Assembly (NCBI RefSeq): GCF_949774975.1
Contig: NC_083114.1
Span: 7,900,701 to 7,964,700, forward strand
DNA: 64,000 nucleotides
DNA from: Lagenorhynchus albirostris
Taxonomy: Eukaryota; Chordata; Mammalia; Artiodactyla; Delphinidae
Reading direction: 5' to 3'
Shown here piece after piece: positions 46,978 to 56,944 of this stretch. The notes under the pieces are model-generated. The model had not been told where the DNA came from. It saw nothing but the letters and a program-made list of their open reading frames with translations, and made no database searches. The translations under genes and the position numbers were made by a program. How positions within the stretch are numbered: the first letter of the stretch is position 1; each line of letters begins with the position of its first letter.

Positions 46978-48958
46978 ATGTAATTATTATGACAATAATT
47001 ACTAGGACTATAAAAGCATTCACTTATCTATCCCTATGTACCAGACTGGGCAGCAAATCACTTTAGCCTTCTGATTTTGCAAGAGTCTTTATCGGGGCAT
47101 TAGATTTCTCAGGGCAACGCCTCCCATATAACCTCCCTCTCCTGCCGGGGAAGATGATGGTAGGCCCGAGCACCAGGGCCATTTACAGCCTGAGGAACCC
47201 CTTCCCAAAGCCATGTTTAAACAATTACGAGCATTATGTTGCAGGTACCCATGACCATAGGAGGCCAGCCCAGCACGGTGCTCATCTTGCAGAGACGTCT
47301 TTTGTGTGGGTTTTGGGTTTCAGCTGGGCAACGCCAAGCCATAGAGTGAGTCGCAAAACGAGTTTTCATAAGCTCACCCTGTCACAAACCAGGCAGGGGT
47401 TCATGCTGACATCCCCACAGTAAGATTAAACAGCATGCTTCATCAGGCACTAAATACTAACACAGCTCCGACGTCAGGGGGACACTGATTAAAACTGATG
47501 TCAATAATTTATGAAACACAATATGGTCTTCAGATGCTCTTTTTTAAAAAAAAAAAAGGAAGAGGGGTAAAAGGGCCTAGCAACCCAGGTGGTTTAAAAC
47601 TGTTCATGCATTTTCTCTTGAACGTACACCCCCCACCACCATGCACGGATGCTTCTTTACACAATGAATATAAATGCACATGTGTGTAAGAGCATGTGAA
47701 CGCTGCTGATACATATGGGCGGAAGAAAGTATTTAGTTATTCCACGGAGAGCTGTCGAGGCCGTAACGTTATACATAGTCTTCTCTTTCATATTGTTTTG
47801 GGTTTTTTCTTCTCCGGAAGAAGTCCAAAATTGCATTTAAAATAAAATTGGACCTTACAAAAGTTCATGTTTATTCCATAGAGAACTTAACCTTGAAACA
47901 ACCCCAAAAAGAAAGTTGGACCAAAGAAAACCGATAGGATATATGCATTTCTTAGTAAACCGAAAGCACCTCAGCCCTGTGTAGAACCATTTAGTCAAAC
48001 AATAATATCGACTTTTTTCCAAGTTTTAGGACTGGGGGAGGGAGCGGGGATGAGAGGGTTAACCTAGGGAACGATGCCACTTTATTATGTCATGTCTTTT
48101 TATTTTAGAAACGCAAAGACCGTGATAATGCTTCATTTTTAATCAAAACTCATTTTGAGAATTAAAAATAGACTTTGCCTTAGTTGTAAATAATCTGGGT
48201 AGCTTGACTTAATATGTCAACAGTGTGAAATTCACAAGACGGGATTATGTTGGGGAAAAAAATCTGAGCCGCTGAGAGTACAAAAGTTAGTGTTTGAAGG
48301 ATTCATTAATGCTTTTTCCTAGCACAGTGCCCTGTAGTGTCTCAGAACACCTGTCAAATACTAATTCATTCACATATCTCCACTTCAGGGCCTTTTCATA
48401 AAAAGCTCGACCTTTAATTGTAAATCACTTCTAAATTGTCTTTGCTGGCTTTCTCTTTTGCGGAATGATGGAAAAATCACTAAGACTTCAATTAAGACTT
48501 TATGGGAAGTCAACCTGACATTCCCGAGGCTATATCTACAAGGTATCAGAACATCTATTCAAAAAGGAAACTATAAATAACTTTAACATCGTTGAATTGG
48601 CTTGGCTTTTATGAGATGACTGAATAATTGGCAAGATTTAAAGATACTTTAACTACTGAGAATTAAAATAACTTCAGTAAAAACCAGAAAATATTGCTAG
48701 CCGATTATTTGTCATGTAGATTATGTACTTATTAGGCCTAATTAAACTTTTTGAACAAAAAGGCTTACTAATTACGTTAGTTAATATGTTGATTGCTCAA
48801 TTTGGTTTAAAAAAAAAAAAACCCGGTCAATCCAATTTGTGCACAGAGTTAGTGCTTTGGTCAAAAGACAAAATCCTCGACTATAGAAATTATTTCAAGT
48901 ACATGGCCATTGTTATAACAATTGCGGGTTACATAAACTGACAGGGAGAGATGGGGGT

Positions 48959-48983
48959 GGGTGGTATCAGAACAATACCACCC
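48959..48983. repeat. 9-bp inverted repeat overlapping a GLI-like motif
   Basis: Arms GGGTGGTAT and ATACCACCC with a 7-nt loop. The left arm with its preceding T reads TGGGTGGTA, one base off the GLI consensus TGGGTGGTC. Confidence 0.85.
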
Positions 48984-49862
48984 CTGCTAAGAGGAATCTT
49001 CAAGCCAGTAAAATGCTACCGTCATAGCCAGTTTATCTGCCTCGATGTATTCACTTGTGTTTTTTCCAATCAGACCCTGCTGGTGACAATGAGAAGTTAT
49101 CTTTCATATGCACATACATACTAAAACTGATAGCAAAACCCTGGGAGGCCTTTTAAATCTCAATAAAAGGTTTTTACGCACAAAAGGAAGAAAAGAAAAG
49201 AGGAAAGGGGAGAAGAAAGAGAAGAAATGGGAAAAACCAACAGTTCTGAAGGAATGGAGCAGATCAAAGGAGTTTTAATTCTCCAAGACGACTAAGCCGG
49301 GGTGTAACCACTATCTCGCCACCGAATCCTGAAAAGTCTCTTCCAACAGGCAACCAGTTCCGTCCCTTAAAGGAGGGGGAAGGACAATTAGGTCTGCAAA
49401 AGCGTACACTTGGAGTGCAAAGATGGAGGCCCCGCCACACAACAGGAGAACAGCCCTCTTCAGACCAGGACGCCTGCCTGGGCCTCAGCGCCGACCGGGC
49501 TTCTCCAAAACATGTTTTCCATTCCAGAAGTCTACATCCACAGTCATGAGGCACAAACTATTCGACAACAACATGACACAATTAATCAGAACCAGACCTC
49601 AAAACGTGTGTTTGTGGGGACCAGCAAACTTTGTAATGTGCCTCAGAGGCCGAAGCAATTGAAGAGACTCACACCGGCTGTGTGGGGCTGGGGGGAGGGG
49701 GAGGAAACATCTATATTCCACGCAAGATGAACACCCAAGGGAGTACTGACCAACTATATTGACGATTGACGTTGATGATTTTCATTAAAATAAAACATGA
49801 GATTTGGGCATTTACATCTCATGCTGGAAAAGCAGAGTATGGTCTTACTACCTTTCCCCTCC

Positions 49863-49975
49863 TTTTTTTTTTTTTTTTTTGTCCTCCTGGGGAGAAACTG
49901 ATGCCGCAGAGTTTCTACAGCAGCAAAGTCGTATGATTCAGAAACAGAACGGATCCTTTTTTTTTTTTTTTTTTT
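49863..49975 (+). repeat. Two long T-runs (T18 and T19) 76 bp apart
   Basis: T runs at 49863-49880 and 49957-49975. Neither is attached to a recognisable SINE or LINE body. Confidence 0.88.
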
Positions 49976-50811
49976 AAAGCCTCATTTCCAACCAGTATCT
50001 ACCAGTGCCGGTTTTGTCAGATTTCTCTTTCAGGAACCGAAACGCCATGAAATCGAGAATCTGGGCCCTTAGTTAATTCGGAACTGTTTAATTTCACCGA
50101 ACCCTGACGCTAACAACAACAAAAAAATCTGGTATACTTCTTTTTTGGAGCGGGATTGAATTAGTTTAAAATAATTAGTGAACTCTCTTTTGTAATCTGT
50201 AGATAGTAATTAATTTAAATCACATCATTCTTTTGCTAACACAAACAGGCTGTCCAAAAGAAAAATATATATCTATTTTCAAACCATAAAAGACAAATGG
50301 AGGACGCAGGAGTGATAGTCGCCGTGTACCGAATTGGCCCCAAACTGCAAATCCCTTTGCCATCTCCCAAGGGATTTGCGGTCGTGGAGCTGGAACTTCC
50401 CGGGACCCGGGCCGGGTTCCCCAACAGCGCGCGCAGCTGCAGCCCTAGGGGAGGGGGGGTGGGGCGGAGGTGGACGCCAGGGTCCCGCCAAACTGAGGGG
50501 AAGGCACAGAGTGTGTGCCTTTGGATCTGGGGTTAGGGGGACCGGTCGGCAAATTTTCTGCAAAGCCCCCTCCCCGCATCTTGGCTTCGCACAGCGCAGT
50601 GAACGCAAACCCGAGCGTCCACGGCCGGCGCCACGAGCGCGAGCGGACCAGCTCTCTGCGCTCCGCGGTGCAGGATTTCCACGTACGCGCCTCCCACCAA
50701 TCCCACCACATCAACGAAGCGGGCAATCCTCGGGAACCTTCGGTCGCGAGGCCCGGGAGCAGCCGCCCGGGTCCCCGCCCGCCGCCCACGTCCCCGCGGT
50801 GCCCCACTCAC

Positions 50812-51829
50812 CCACGCACTCGTTGGCCTCACGGGCTGTGGCGCGCTGCCAGGGCCGGTCGTAGTGAAAGGGCTTGCAACGGTCGCACTCCGGGCCGGCC
50901 GTGTTGTGCCTGCAGTCGCACACCAAGCTGTCGTCGCGGTCGCGCACGCAGCGGGCCGCGTGGCCATTGCACTTGCAGCGGCCGCCCACCTGCAGGTCGG
51001 ACACGGCGTAGAAGTACGAGTCGCGCGCCAGCTCTGAGTCGTCCTCGTTCTCGTCGCCGAACGTGTGCAGGCGGCTGAAGGCCACGCGGATGTCGGTGGC
51101 CGTTACCCAGTCTTGCAGCACGGGCGAGTTGTCGAAGTCGTGCGCCGACGGCCGCCCGTCCAGCGTGCTGAAGGCGATGAGGCCGCCCGAGAGCGGGCGC
51201 ATGTCGGTGTGCGAGTCGGTGCACACGGCCTCCTGCTCGTTCTGCTTGGTGATGGGCGCACGGTGCGGCCGGTTGTACATCTTGCGGCACTGAGTGGAGT
51301 AGAACTGGAAGGGCACCCACGTGCGCCCGTAGTCCATGGACTTGTAGATGGCCATGGACTCGGGCCGTGGCGAGCAGAACTGCAGGCTCACATAGGTCAC
51401 CTCGAACTTCTTGCCGAGCGACAGCGTGAGCGTGACGTTGTGCGGGAACTGCAGGTAGTTCTCGGACTGCCAGCACGTCAGGTTGTGCGGGTTGTTCAGA
51501 TCCGTGAGGAAGGCGGGCGGGTGCGCCTTCTTGGGGTCCGACGCGTTGCAGAGGTGGCAGGAGCGCAGCCGCTCCTCGCCGCGCTCGCTCACCACGCAGT
51601 AGCGCCCGGCGGGCCGGCCGCAGGTGCTGGACACGCGCACGTCCTTGCCGAAGGCCGCGTTGACAAAGTCCGGGATGCAGCGGCGCGGGTGGCCGTTCTC
51701 GTCCGAGCAGGGGTCGGGCTGCGCCGCCTGGCCGGCGAACATGCTGAGCCCGGGCCCGCCGCGCACCGCGCCCACCAGGCACGCCACCGCCGCCAGCGCC
51801 GCCAGCGCCTCCCACACTGCGCGCATCAT
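50812..51829 (-). CDS. NTN1: Netrin-1, first coding exon (residues 1-339 plus first base of codon 340)
   Basis: Netrin-1 is a secreted laminin-related guidance cue that binds DCC, neogenin and UNC5 receptors and steers commissural axons from the floor plate. The frame opens with two tandem Met codons, then a hydrophobic signal peptide (about residues 1-24, ending AVRG). The laminin N-terminal (domain VI) follows at about 45-284 with its cysteines, e.g. CHLCNASDP and QFCSPRPESM. The first laminin-EGF repeat begins at GGRCKCNGHAARC and runs to the exon end at REANECV. N-glycosylation sequons lie at N95, N116 and N131. The frame is intact and matches my memory of mammalian netrin-1 almost throughout; residues 74-75 read AG where I recall PA. 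The exon ends in phase 1 at a GTGAGT donor (50811-50806), so the in-frame extension beyond is intronic. The remaining LE repeats and the NTR domain are encoded further left, outside the window. The first ATG has A at -3. NTN3 and other netrins diverge far more. Confidence 0.97.
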
Positions 51830-51893
51830 GCTGCGTCCAGCCTGCCCCGGCCCCGCCGCGCCGAGGAGTCGGTCCGCCCGCCGCAGAAGGCGC
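51830..51893 (-). other. NTN1: NTN1 exon 2 5' UTR segment with splice acceptor
   Basis: On the minus strand a pyrimidine-rich tract (CTCCTCTCTCTCCGCAG) ends in AG at 51895-51894. That leaves 64 nt of GC-rich untranslated sequence before the ATG at 51829. The acceptor is strong and fits a noncoding first exon spliced to the first coding exon. The exact junction is inferred from consensus, not from a transcript. Confidence 0.8.
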
Positions 51894-52336
51894 CTGCGGA
51901 GAGAGAGGAGCCGCGCTCAGCCAGGCCGCCCCGCGCCCTCCACCCCCCGGCGGGGCGGCGAGCGGGGGCGCGGGCGAATGCCCGGCTTCCCCCGCACCAA
52001 GCCCGCGGCCGAACGAACTCCCGCCTCGCTCCCCCGCGTCCCGGGGGGGCAGGCGAATCCGGGGGCCCCAAGCCCGCACCACCCGCGCCTCTCTTTCCCG
52101 GCCGGCGGCGAGCCGGGGCCGCCGGCCATCGCTCGGCTTCCCCGCCGCCCGAGGGTCCGGCCCGCGCCCGTCCGCCCGTCCGCGGCCGGCCTGCCAGCAC
52201 CCCAAACTCGGACGCAGGACAGCTCGTGGGCCCCCCCGAGCCCGCACGGCCCGAGCACCCTCCTCCCGCAGCCCGGGGTCCCGCTCAGCAGTCCCATATC
52301 GCACCCCCGCCGGCGAGTCCGCGTTCGGGACTTTAC
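51894..52336 (-). other. NTN1: NTN1 intron 1 (5' UTR intron, 443 bp)
   Basis: This intron is defined by the donor GAG|GTAAAG at 52337/52336 and the acceptor CCGCAG at 51894. It is very short and very GC-rich, and lies wholly inside the CpG island, unlike the long intron 2. No repeats are seen in it. The boundaries are consensus predictions. Confidence 0.7.
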
Positions 52337-52690
52337 CTCAGGAGAGGGCAAAAGAGAAAGAAAAGTTTGCCCGGCCCCGGCCGGGGAGCCTGCGCGCCGG
52401 ACGGCGGAGAGCCTCTCGCTGGCTGCTAGCAGGAGCGCCCTGCCTCAGCGCGGGCTTGCCAGCTCCATGCCCGGCGCGGCCGCCGCTGCCCCAGCCCCGG
52501 CCCGGCCGCCGCCGCCGCCTCTCCCGCCCGAGTGACGACGCGGCCGCCCGGCTCCCGGCGCTCCCGCCGCGGTGCGAGTGCCGCCCAGCCCGCGCCCGGG
52601 GCGCACACACACTCCCGCTGGCTGGCGCGCACTCACACACGCACGCACGCCTCCGAAGGCTCCGCCGCCGCCGCCGCCGCCACTCGCGCA
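52337..52690 (-). other. NTN1: NTN1 noncoding exon 1 (5' end approximate)
   Basis: This is the GC-rich segment upstream of the donor GAG|GTAAAG (exon last base 52337). It has no convincing coding potential: the open frames through it are CpG-island artefacts. A (CCG)6 run at 52662-52679, read as (CGG)6 on the gene strand, falls near the likely transcription start. The right boundary is a guess set by a CCAAT box about 65 bases further upstream. The true start may vary by 100 bp or more. Confidence 0.55.
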
Positions 52691-52800
52691 AGGAGTGGGG
52701 GGCGGAGGGGAGCGCGGGGGCGGGGGGCGGGGCCGCCGGGCGGGGCGCCGGCCAATAACGTCGGCGAGCAGCCGCCCGCTCGCTCGCAAAGTTTTAACCC
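52690..52800 (-). promoter_or_regulatory. NTN1: Predicted NTN1 core promoter: GC boxes and CCAAT box
   Basis: A cluster of GC boxes (repeated GGGCGG-type cores, 52697-52733) is followed by a CCAAT motif at 52752-52756. No TATA box is placed for this gene. This is a typical TATA-less CpG-island promoter, about 0.9 kb upstream of the initiator ATG. The + strand here is G-run-rich. Factor binding is inferred from motif shape only. Confidence 0.6.
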
Positions 52801-53099
52801 CGGGAAAGAAGAAACTTAAAGGGAAGCGGCCCGGGACACGGAGAGAGCGAGGACACGAGCGGGTGGGAACCGGGGCGCCCGAGAAGGAGAAGCAGAGACA
52901 AAGGGAAAGCAAGGAGAGCGCCCGGGGAAACCCCGGAGAGGGGGCTGGGCCCGGCGCGCACCCCGCGGAGGGAGGAGGGGCCGGCCCCGGTCTGTCCGCG
53001 TCGCCCCGGCCCCGCGCTGCGCGGAGAGCCCCGCAGGTTTCCGCCGGCCCCACGCCCGGGGGAGCGCGCAGGCCGGGGGGAGGGGGCGATTTACTCCCT

Positions 53100-53589
53100 C
53101 TTGGTCCCAGGCAAACACATCTGTGTTTGTTTTCTTTGCTGCGCCGGGGTCGGGCCTTCCTCTAACCCGGCCTGATGGCCCCGGTGGCACCGCGCACAGG
53201 GCCGTGCCCCGTGGGCAGACAGCCCAGGATCGTAAGGAAGAGCCGAGGAAGATGGAGCCTCCGCTGGCTCACCCCTCCCGCCCGAAGCCCCTGGGGTCCG
53301 GAGAGAAAGAGCTGCTCCCCCGCCCCCCTCCCCACAGTTGTCACCGTGCGGTGGGCCTATCTGTCGGGAAAGCTGCCCTTTTCCTGCCCGGGGAGCTGTG
53401 GTGGGCTGGAGGGTGAAGAGGGAAAAAAGCGGGACGGCACCTGGGCACTGGCCAACGCCCCTCCCAGACGGCTCTGTCAGGCTCAGGCTGGGGGCAGCCT
53501 AGCCCTCCCCAGATCCAGAGGCAGCCCTGTAGGTACTTGCTGGCTCAGTGTTGAAGGGTGCTGTGGCCCATACTGTCTTGTGGGAGCCC
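53100..53589. other. Upstream edge of the CpG island
   Basis: GC content falls away through this segment. No repeat or exon recognised. The adjoining 53726-54489 is unique apart from the hairpin at 54178. Confidence 0.5.
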
Positions 53590-53725
53590 ACAACAGCTTT
53601 GCAGAGTAGGTATTAAGCTTCATTTTGCAGATGAGGAAACTGAGGTCTCAGGAGGTGAAGAAACTTGCCTAAGATCTGCCAGCTAGTAAACATCAAATCC
53701 AGGCATAGAAACTTGGCTTCTTCCT
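53590..53725 (-). mobile_element. MIR SINE fragment, reversed
   Basis: 'CATTTTGCAGATGAGGAAACTGAGG' and 'AAGAAACTTGCCTAAGATC' are reversed MIR core, about 0.9 kb upstream of the predicted netrin promoter. Confidence 0.8.
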
Positions 53726-54177
53726 CTCCTCACACTTGTCAAATGGATAATCCCACCCAATTCGAGTCTCATGGGGCATCCTCGGGGCCACCCAGCTTCT
53801 CCTTGCCTCCTTCTCTGCCACCTTAACGAAAGGGGGGAGGACAGTAATAGCATCCTTTGACCATCTTGCAGCAGCAGCCAAAGCACTTTGGGAAAAGAAT
53901 ACACGGGGCTGAGAGTTTGGAACTGAATTGCGGTTGTTACTTTTAGATGAGTGAGCTAGTAATAGACCTGGCTTGAAAGCCCAGGGTCCTGGTTCTGGCC
54001 CAACAGCTGACTTGCTGCATTCACTCCACTGAGTGCCTCATTTTGTCTTACTGGTATTCTCATAAACTCTGGGAATCTAAAAAGGGGCCTCAGGGCTAGC
54101 CTGGCCCAGCTCAGTCTCTTTGGACCACGGCCTTCCCCAGCCTCCCTGAGAGACAGCCACCCTAGTTCACTGCACCC

Positions 54178-54223
54178 TTGGGCTGCGGTGAACTTCCAGG
54201 GATGGGAGTTCACCGCAGCCCAA
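54178..54223. repeat. Perfect 17-bp inverted repeat (hairpin)
   Basis: Left arm TTGGGCTGCGGTGAACT (54178-54194) and right arm AGTTCACCGCAGCCCAA (54207-54223) are exact reverse complements around a 12-nt loop. No known repeat family is recognised at this spot. Confidence 0.95.
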
Positions 54224-54489
54224 AGAAAGAAATCCATTCCATTGCAGGACAGCCTGGACTCATCCCCTCCCCTGGCGTAACATTTTAACTTTGCCTTCTT
54301 GTGCCATGTACCACTCTCCACACTATTTATCTATGCCTTGCCTTGTGGCAGAGGGGGATTTCAGGTGACTTACAAGGTACTTAAAACAAGGCAAAATAAC
54401 ATAAATTAGAAAGTGAGGTGGAAGGAGATAAACGTTTCTTTTTTTTTTTTTGATGTTTAACCCTGTGGACTGTGAAATCCCAATGTCAT

Positions 54490-54780
54490 ACTGAAAGGCA
54501 ACACAGCAGTCAAGGAGCACAGGCTTTGGAGCCAGAGTGTGACCTTGACAAGTTTTGCATCTTTCTGTGCCTTGGTTTCCTCATTTGTAAAAGGGGGCAA
54601 CAATCTCTATCTCACAGGGTTGTGAGCATCAAATGAGTTAACACATAAGAACATTATAGCTTATAATATGTGTAATAAATATTGTACTTAGATCATCTAC
54701 ATGGGTGTACCGTCGTATAAATTTATATGTGAATGTACATAAAACCAGGCACACAGTAAGGGGATGTAGAAATGTTCATT
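54490..54780 (+). mobile_element. MIR SINE
   Basis: 'GCCAGAGTGTGACCTTGACAAG', 'GGTTTCCTCATTTGTAAAAG' and 'ATCAAATGAGTTAACACATAAG' follow forward MIR. Confidence 0.82.
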
Positions 54781-54829
54781 GGTAGTATTAAATTGCTAGC
54801 TCTTCATAGAAATTTCAAGTTATTTAAAG

Positions 54830-55060
54830 AAGAACATTTAATCACATGGAAAGACGTTCGTGACATATTATAAAATGAAGAAAGGAAATTACAAAACACT
54901 ATGCCCCCCAAAAAACACTAGGCACAGTATACTCTCATTTTTATTTTTTTTAAAATATGCATAAAAAGACAACATTGCTAATTGTGGGTATCTCTGGATA
55001 GTGAGATTACTGGTGATTTTTGTTTATTTTTGCTTCCTGTTCTTGATCGTGTATAGTAAA
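54830..55060 (+). repeat. Ancient interspersed repeat, family unclear
   Basis: 'GGTATCTCTGGATAGTGAGATTACTGG' type sequence after 'AAAATATGCATAAAAAGAC' resembles a common old mammalian LINE-tail repeat. I cannot name the family. Confidence 0.45.
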
Positions 55061-55959
55061 ATAAGGAGAGCTAAGAGGAGAAAAACCAAGAGGGAAGGCA
55101 AAGTAGAGATGGGAATAAAGGTGAAACCCTCCCTGGGATGCCCTATTCATCTTCTGGGAGTGGGCCACAACTTTGTCCCTAAGCTTTCCCACAGCCAAAG
55201 TGAAAAGGAGACTATGTCAGTTACACAATTCCAAGTGTCCATGAGTTAAAAACAGACCTATTACTCAAGAGAATTACTACTCTTGGTACTAAAATCAGAC
55301 AGGAATTTCTCCTGGGGGGCCTCATAAAGAGAACACAGTGTGAGGTAACAAGCAAACATCCTCACCATCCCTAAACCTCTCGGAGGGTTTCTGTGATGGG
55401 CCATAATGTAAGCCAACAGCATCACAACAAAACACAAGTCAGGAAGACATCCTGACAAGGATGGGTCTGAAAGAGGTACACTGGGGTACCCCACTCACTG
55501 CCCACCCAACTTGGTCTACTTTGGAGTATCTTCAAGACTGGATTGCCCAGCGTTCTGAAGCTTTTTCTTGCTATGTTGTTTCTGTCCCAGAGCTTTTGAT
55601 GGACGTTGTGTGGCAGCAAGTTGGAAATTATCCTCCCTGGGGTGCACCTCGCCAGCGAGCTTAGGTCAGTGGTCTTCAGGAAGCATGTGCGTATGGGAGG
55701 TGGGGCACTTTCCACTTTTATTGTGATCACTTAGGTCTAAGCTTATCTTCCGCAGTGGATCCTGGTGGGTAGGACTGTCACCTTGCATCATGGAGGTCCA
55801 CAACGTTCTGGGAAAACCCTCCTCCCTGCCACTTGTACAGTTGGTTCCATTCCAATTCCACACAGCCGCCTTGACCAAGGCTCTACCTCTTCACCTCTTC
55901 AAATGTTGGAAATCAGCCATCTATCATCCCTCAGTTTTCTTTCTTCTAGGTAAAATGTT
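55061..55959. other. Unique upstream DNA
   Basis: No coding exon or named repeat up to the paired SINEs. 56321-56705 and 56961-57806 are also unassigned. Confidence 0.5.
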
Positions 55960-55970
55960 CCCAGTTCTTT

Positions 55971-56093
55971 TTTTTTTTTTTTTTTGGCCACACCGTGCGA
56001 CATGTGGGATCTTAGTTCCCCAACCAGGGATCGAACCCGTGCCCCCTGCAGTGGAAGCATGGAGTCTTAACCACTGGACCGCCAGAGAAGTCC
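55971..56093 (-). mobile_element. CHR SINE (short form), reversed; first of two at one target
   Basis: T-run, GGCCACACCGTGCGACATG, ending CCGCCAGAGAAGTCC. Flanked by CCCAGTTCTT at 55960-55969 and 56094-56103. The right-hand flank is also the left flank of the next SINE. Confidence 0.92.
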
Positions 56094-56103
56094 CCCAGTT
56101 CTT

Positions 56104-56310
56104 TTTTTTTTTTTTGCGGTACGCGGGCCTCTCACTATTGTGGCCTCTCCCGTTGCGGAGCACAGGCTCCGGATGCGCAGGCTCAGCGGCCATGGCCCAC
56201 AGGCCCAGCCGCTCCACGGCATATGAGATCTTCCCGGACCGGGGCACGAACCCGTGTCCCCTGAATCGGCAGGCGGACTCTCAACCACTGCGCCACCAGG
56301 AAAGCCCCCG
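56104..56310 (-). mobile_element. CHR SINE, reversed; second at the same target
   Basis: Reversed full-length copy of the other CHR form, starting with a T-run and GCGGTACGCGGG and ending CGCCACCAGGAAAGCC. It ends against a third CAGTTCTTTT at 56311-56320, so the same target word borders both SINEs. Confidence 0.92.
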
Positions 56311-56721
56311 CAGTTCTTTTAATGAGTTCTTGCAGGACACTTTGCCAACCGCTCTGCAGCCTCTCTTGACGCCTTCTAATTCGTCAGTGTCCCTATAGCA
56401 TACTGCCCTTTGAGGGGACAAATGCAAAAAAACAGATGTCCAAGTGTGGTGAGAGCTTCTCAAAGTGGGGGTTATAAATATACACCCAAAAAGGCGTGTC
56501 AGGCTCTGAGTGGCAGGATTCACAGTACAAACTGGTGTTTCAAAACACAACAGTGAGGCTCTTGGGTGAGAAAACACATTCCCAGGTGTTTGGGCCAGGA
56601 ATGCGATCAGGAGGCGGAGCCAGCGTTCTTGGCATCAAGCCTTACGTGGGAAGCCTGAGGATCGCCTGTGCGAGACAAAAATGTGGCCGTTTCATGAAAA
56701 CTTATAAGTAGCCAGAGTAGG

Positions 56722-56944
56722 GGCTTCCCTGGTGGCGCAGTGGTTGGGAGTCCGCCTGCCGATGCAGGGGACACGGGTTCGTGCCCCGGTCCGGGAAGAT
56801 CCCACATGCCGCGGGGCGGCTGGGCCCGAGAACCATGGCCGCTGAGCCTGCACGTCCGGAGCCTGTGCTCTGCAACAGGAGGGGCCCCAGCAGTGAGGCC
56901 CGCGTACCGCAAAAAAAAAACAAAGAAAACAAAAAAAAACAAAG
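56722..56944 (+). mobile_element. CHR SINE
   Basis: Full copy with a compound A-rich tail (AACAAAGAAAAC...). Perfect 16-bp duplication AAGTAGCCAGAGTAGG at 56706-56721 and 56945-56960. Confidence 0.94.

Larger units (their letters stand above)
46985..50380. promoter_or_regulatory. AT-rich, repeat-poor block beside the first coding exon (candidate regulatory DNA)
   Basis: 3.4 kb with no SINE, LINE or LTR that I can identify. It has many TAAT/ATTA homeodomain-type cores (e.g. CTAATTAAAC at about 48737, CTAATTACG at about 48768) and the GLI-like hairpin at 48959. Exclusion of repeats next to a developmental gene suggests constraint, but conservation was not measured. Confidence 0.45.
1..50811 (-). 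other. NTN1: 5' portion of NTN1 intron 2
   Basis: Everything left of the exon 2 donor is read as intron 2, which is very long in other mammals. The window contains its first 50.8 kb, starting GTGAGT at 50811. The next netrin exon, encoding the remaining EGF repeats, is not present. No other gene with an intact supported coding frame was recognised inside; the content is repeats and unique noncoding DNA, listed separately. Confidence 0.85.
50380..53420. promoter_or_regulatory. CpG island spanning NTN1 exons 1-2 and promoter
   Basis: CpG dinucleotides are dense and GC content is very high from about 50.4 to 53.4 kb. CpGs are rare in the AT-rich DNA to the left and in the repeat-rich DNA to the right. 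Promoter, exon 1, intron 1 and the first coding exon all lie inside it, as expected for a developmentally regulated gene. The edges were judged by eye. Confidence 0.85.

Noticed and set aside
50711..50811. Continuation of the netrin frame beyond residue 339
   Set aside because: The frame is open past the exon, but the sequence switches at a GTGAGT donor and no longer matches netrin, so it is intron read-through.
50829..52304. 491-codon minus-strand frame overlapping netrin in another phase
   Set aside because: It overlaps the netrin coding frame out of phase, crosses predicted splice sites, and has a low-complexity Arg/Gly/Ala composition.
51065..52429. 454-codon open frame on the + strand opposite NTN1
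   Set aside because: It is antisense to the conserved netrin exon and continues through the 5' UTR and intron. Composition is Arg/Ala/Pro-rich, as expected from a GC-rich shadow frame, with no known domain.
51624..52535. 303-codon + strand frame across the CpG island
   Set aside because: Stop codons are rare in GC-rich DNA. The frame crosses exon, intron and promoter and shows no domain.
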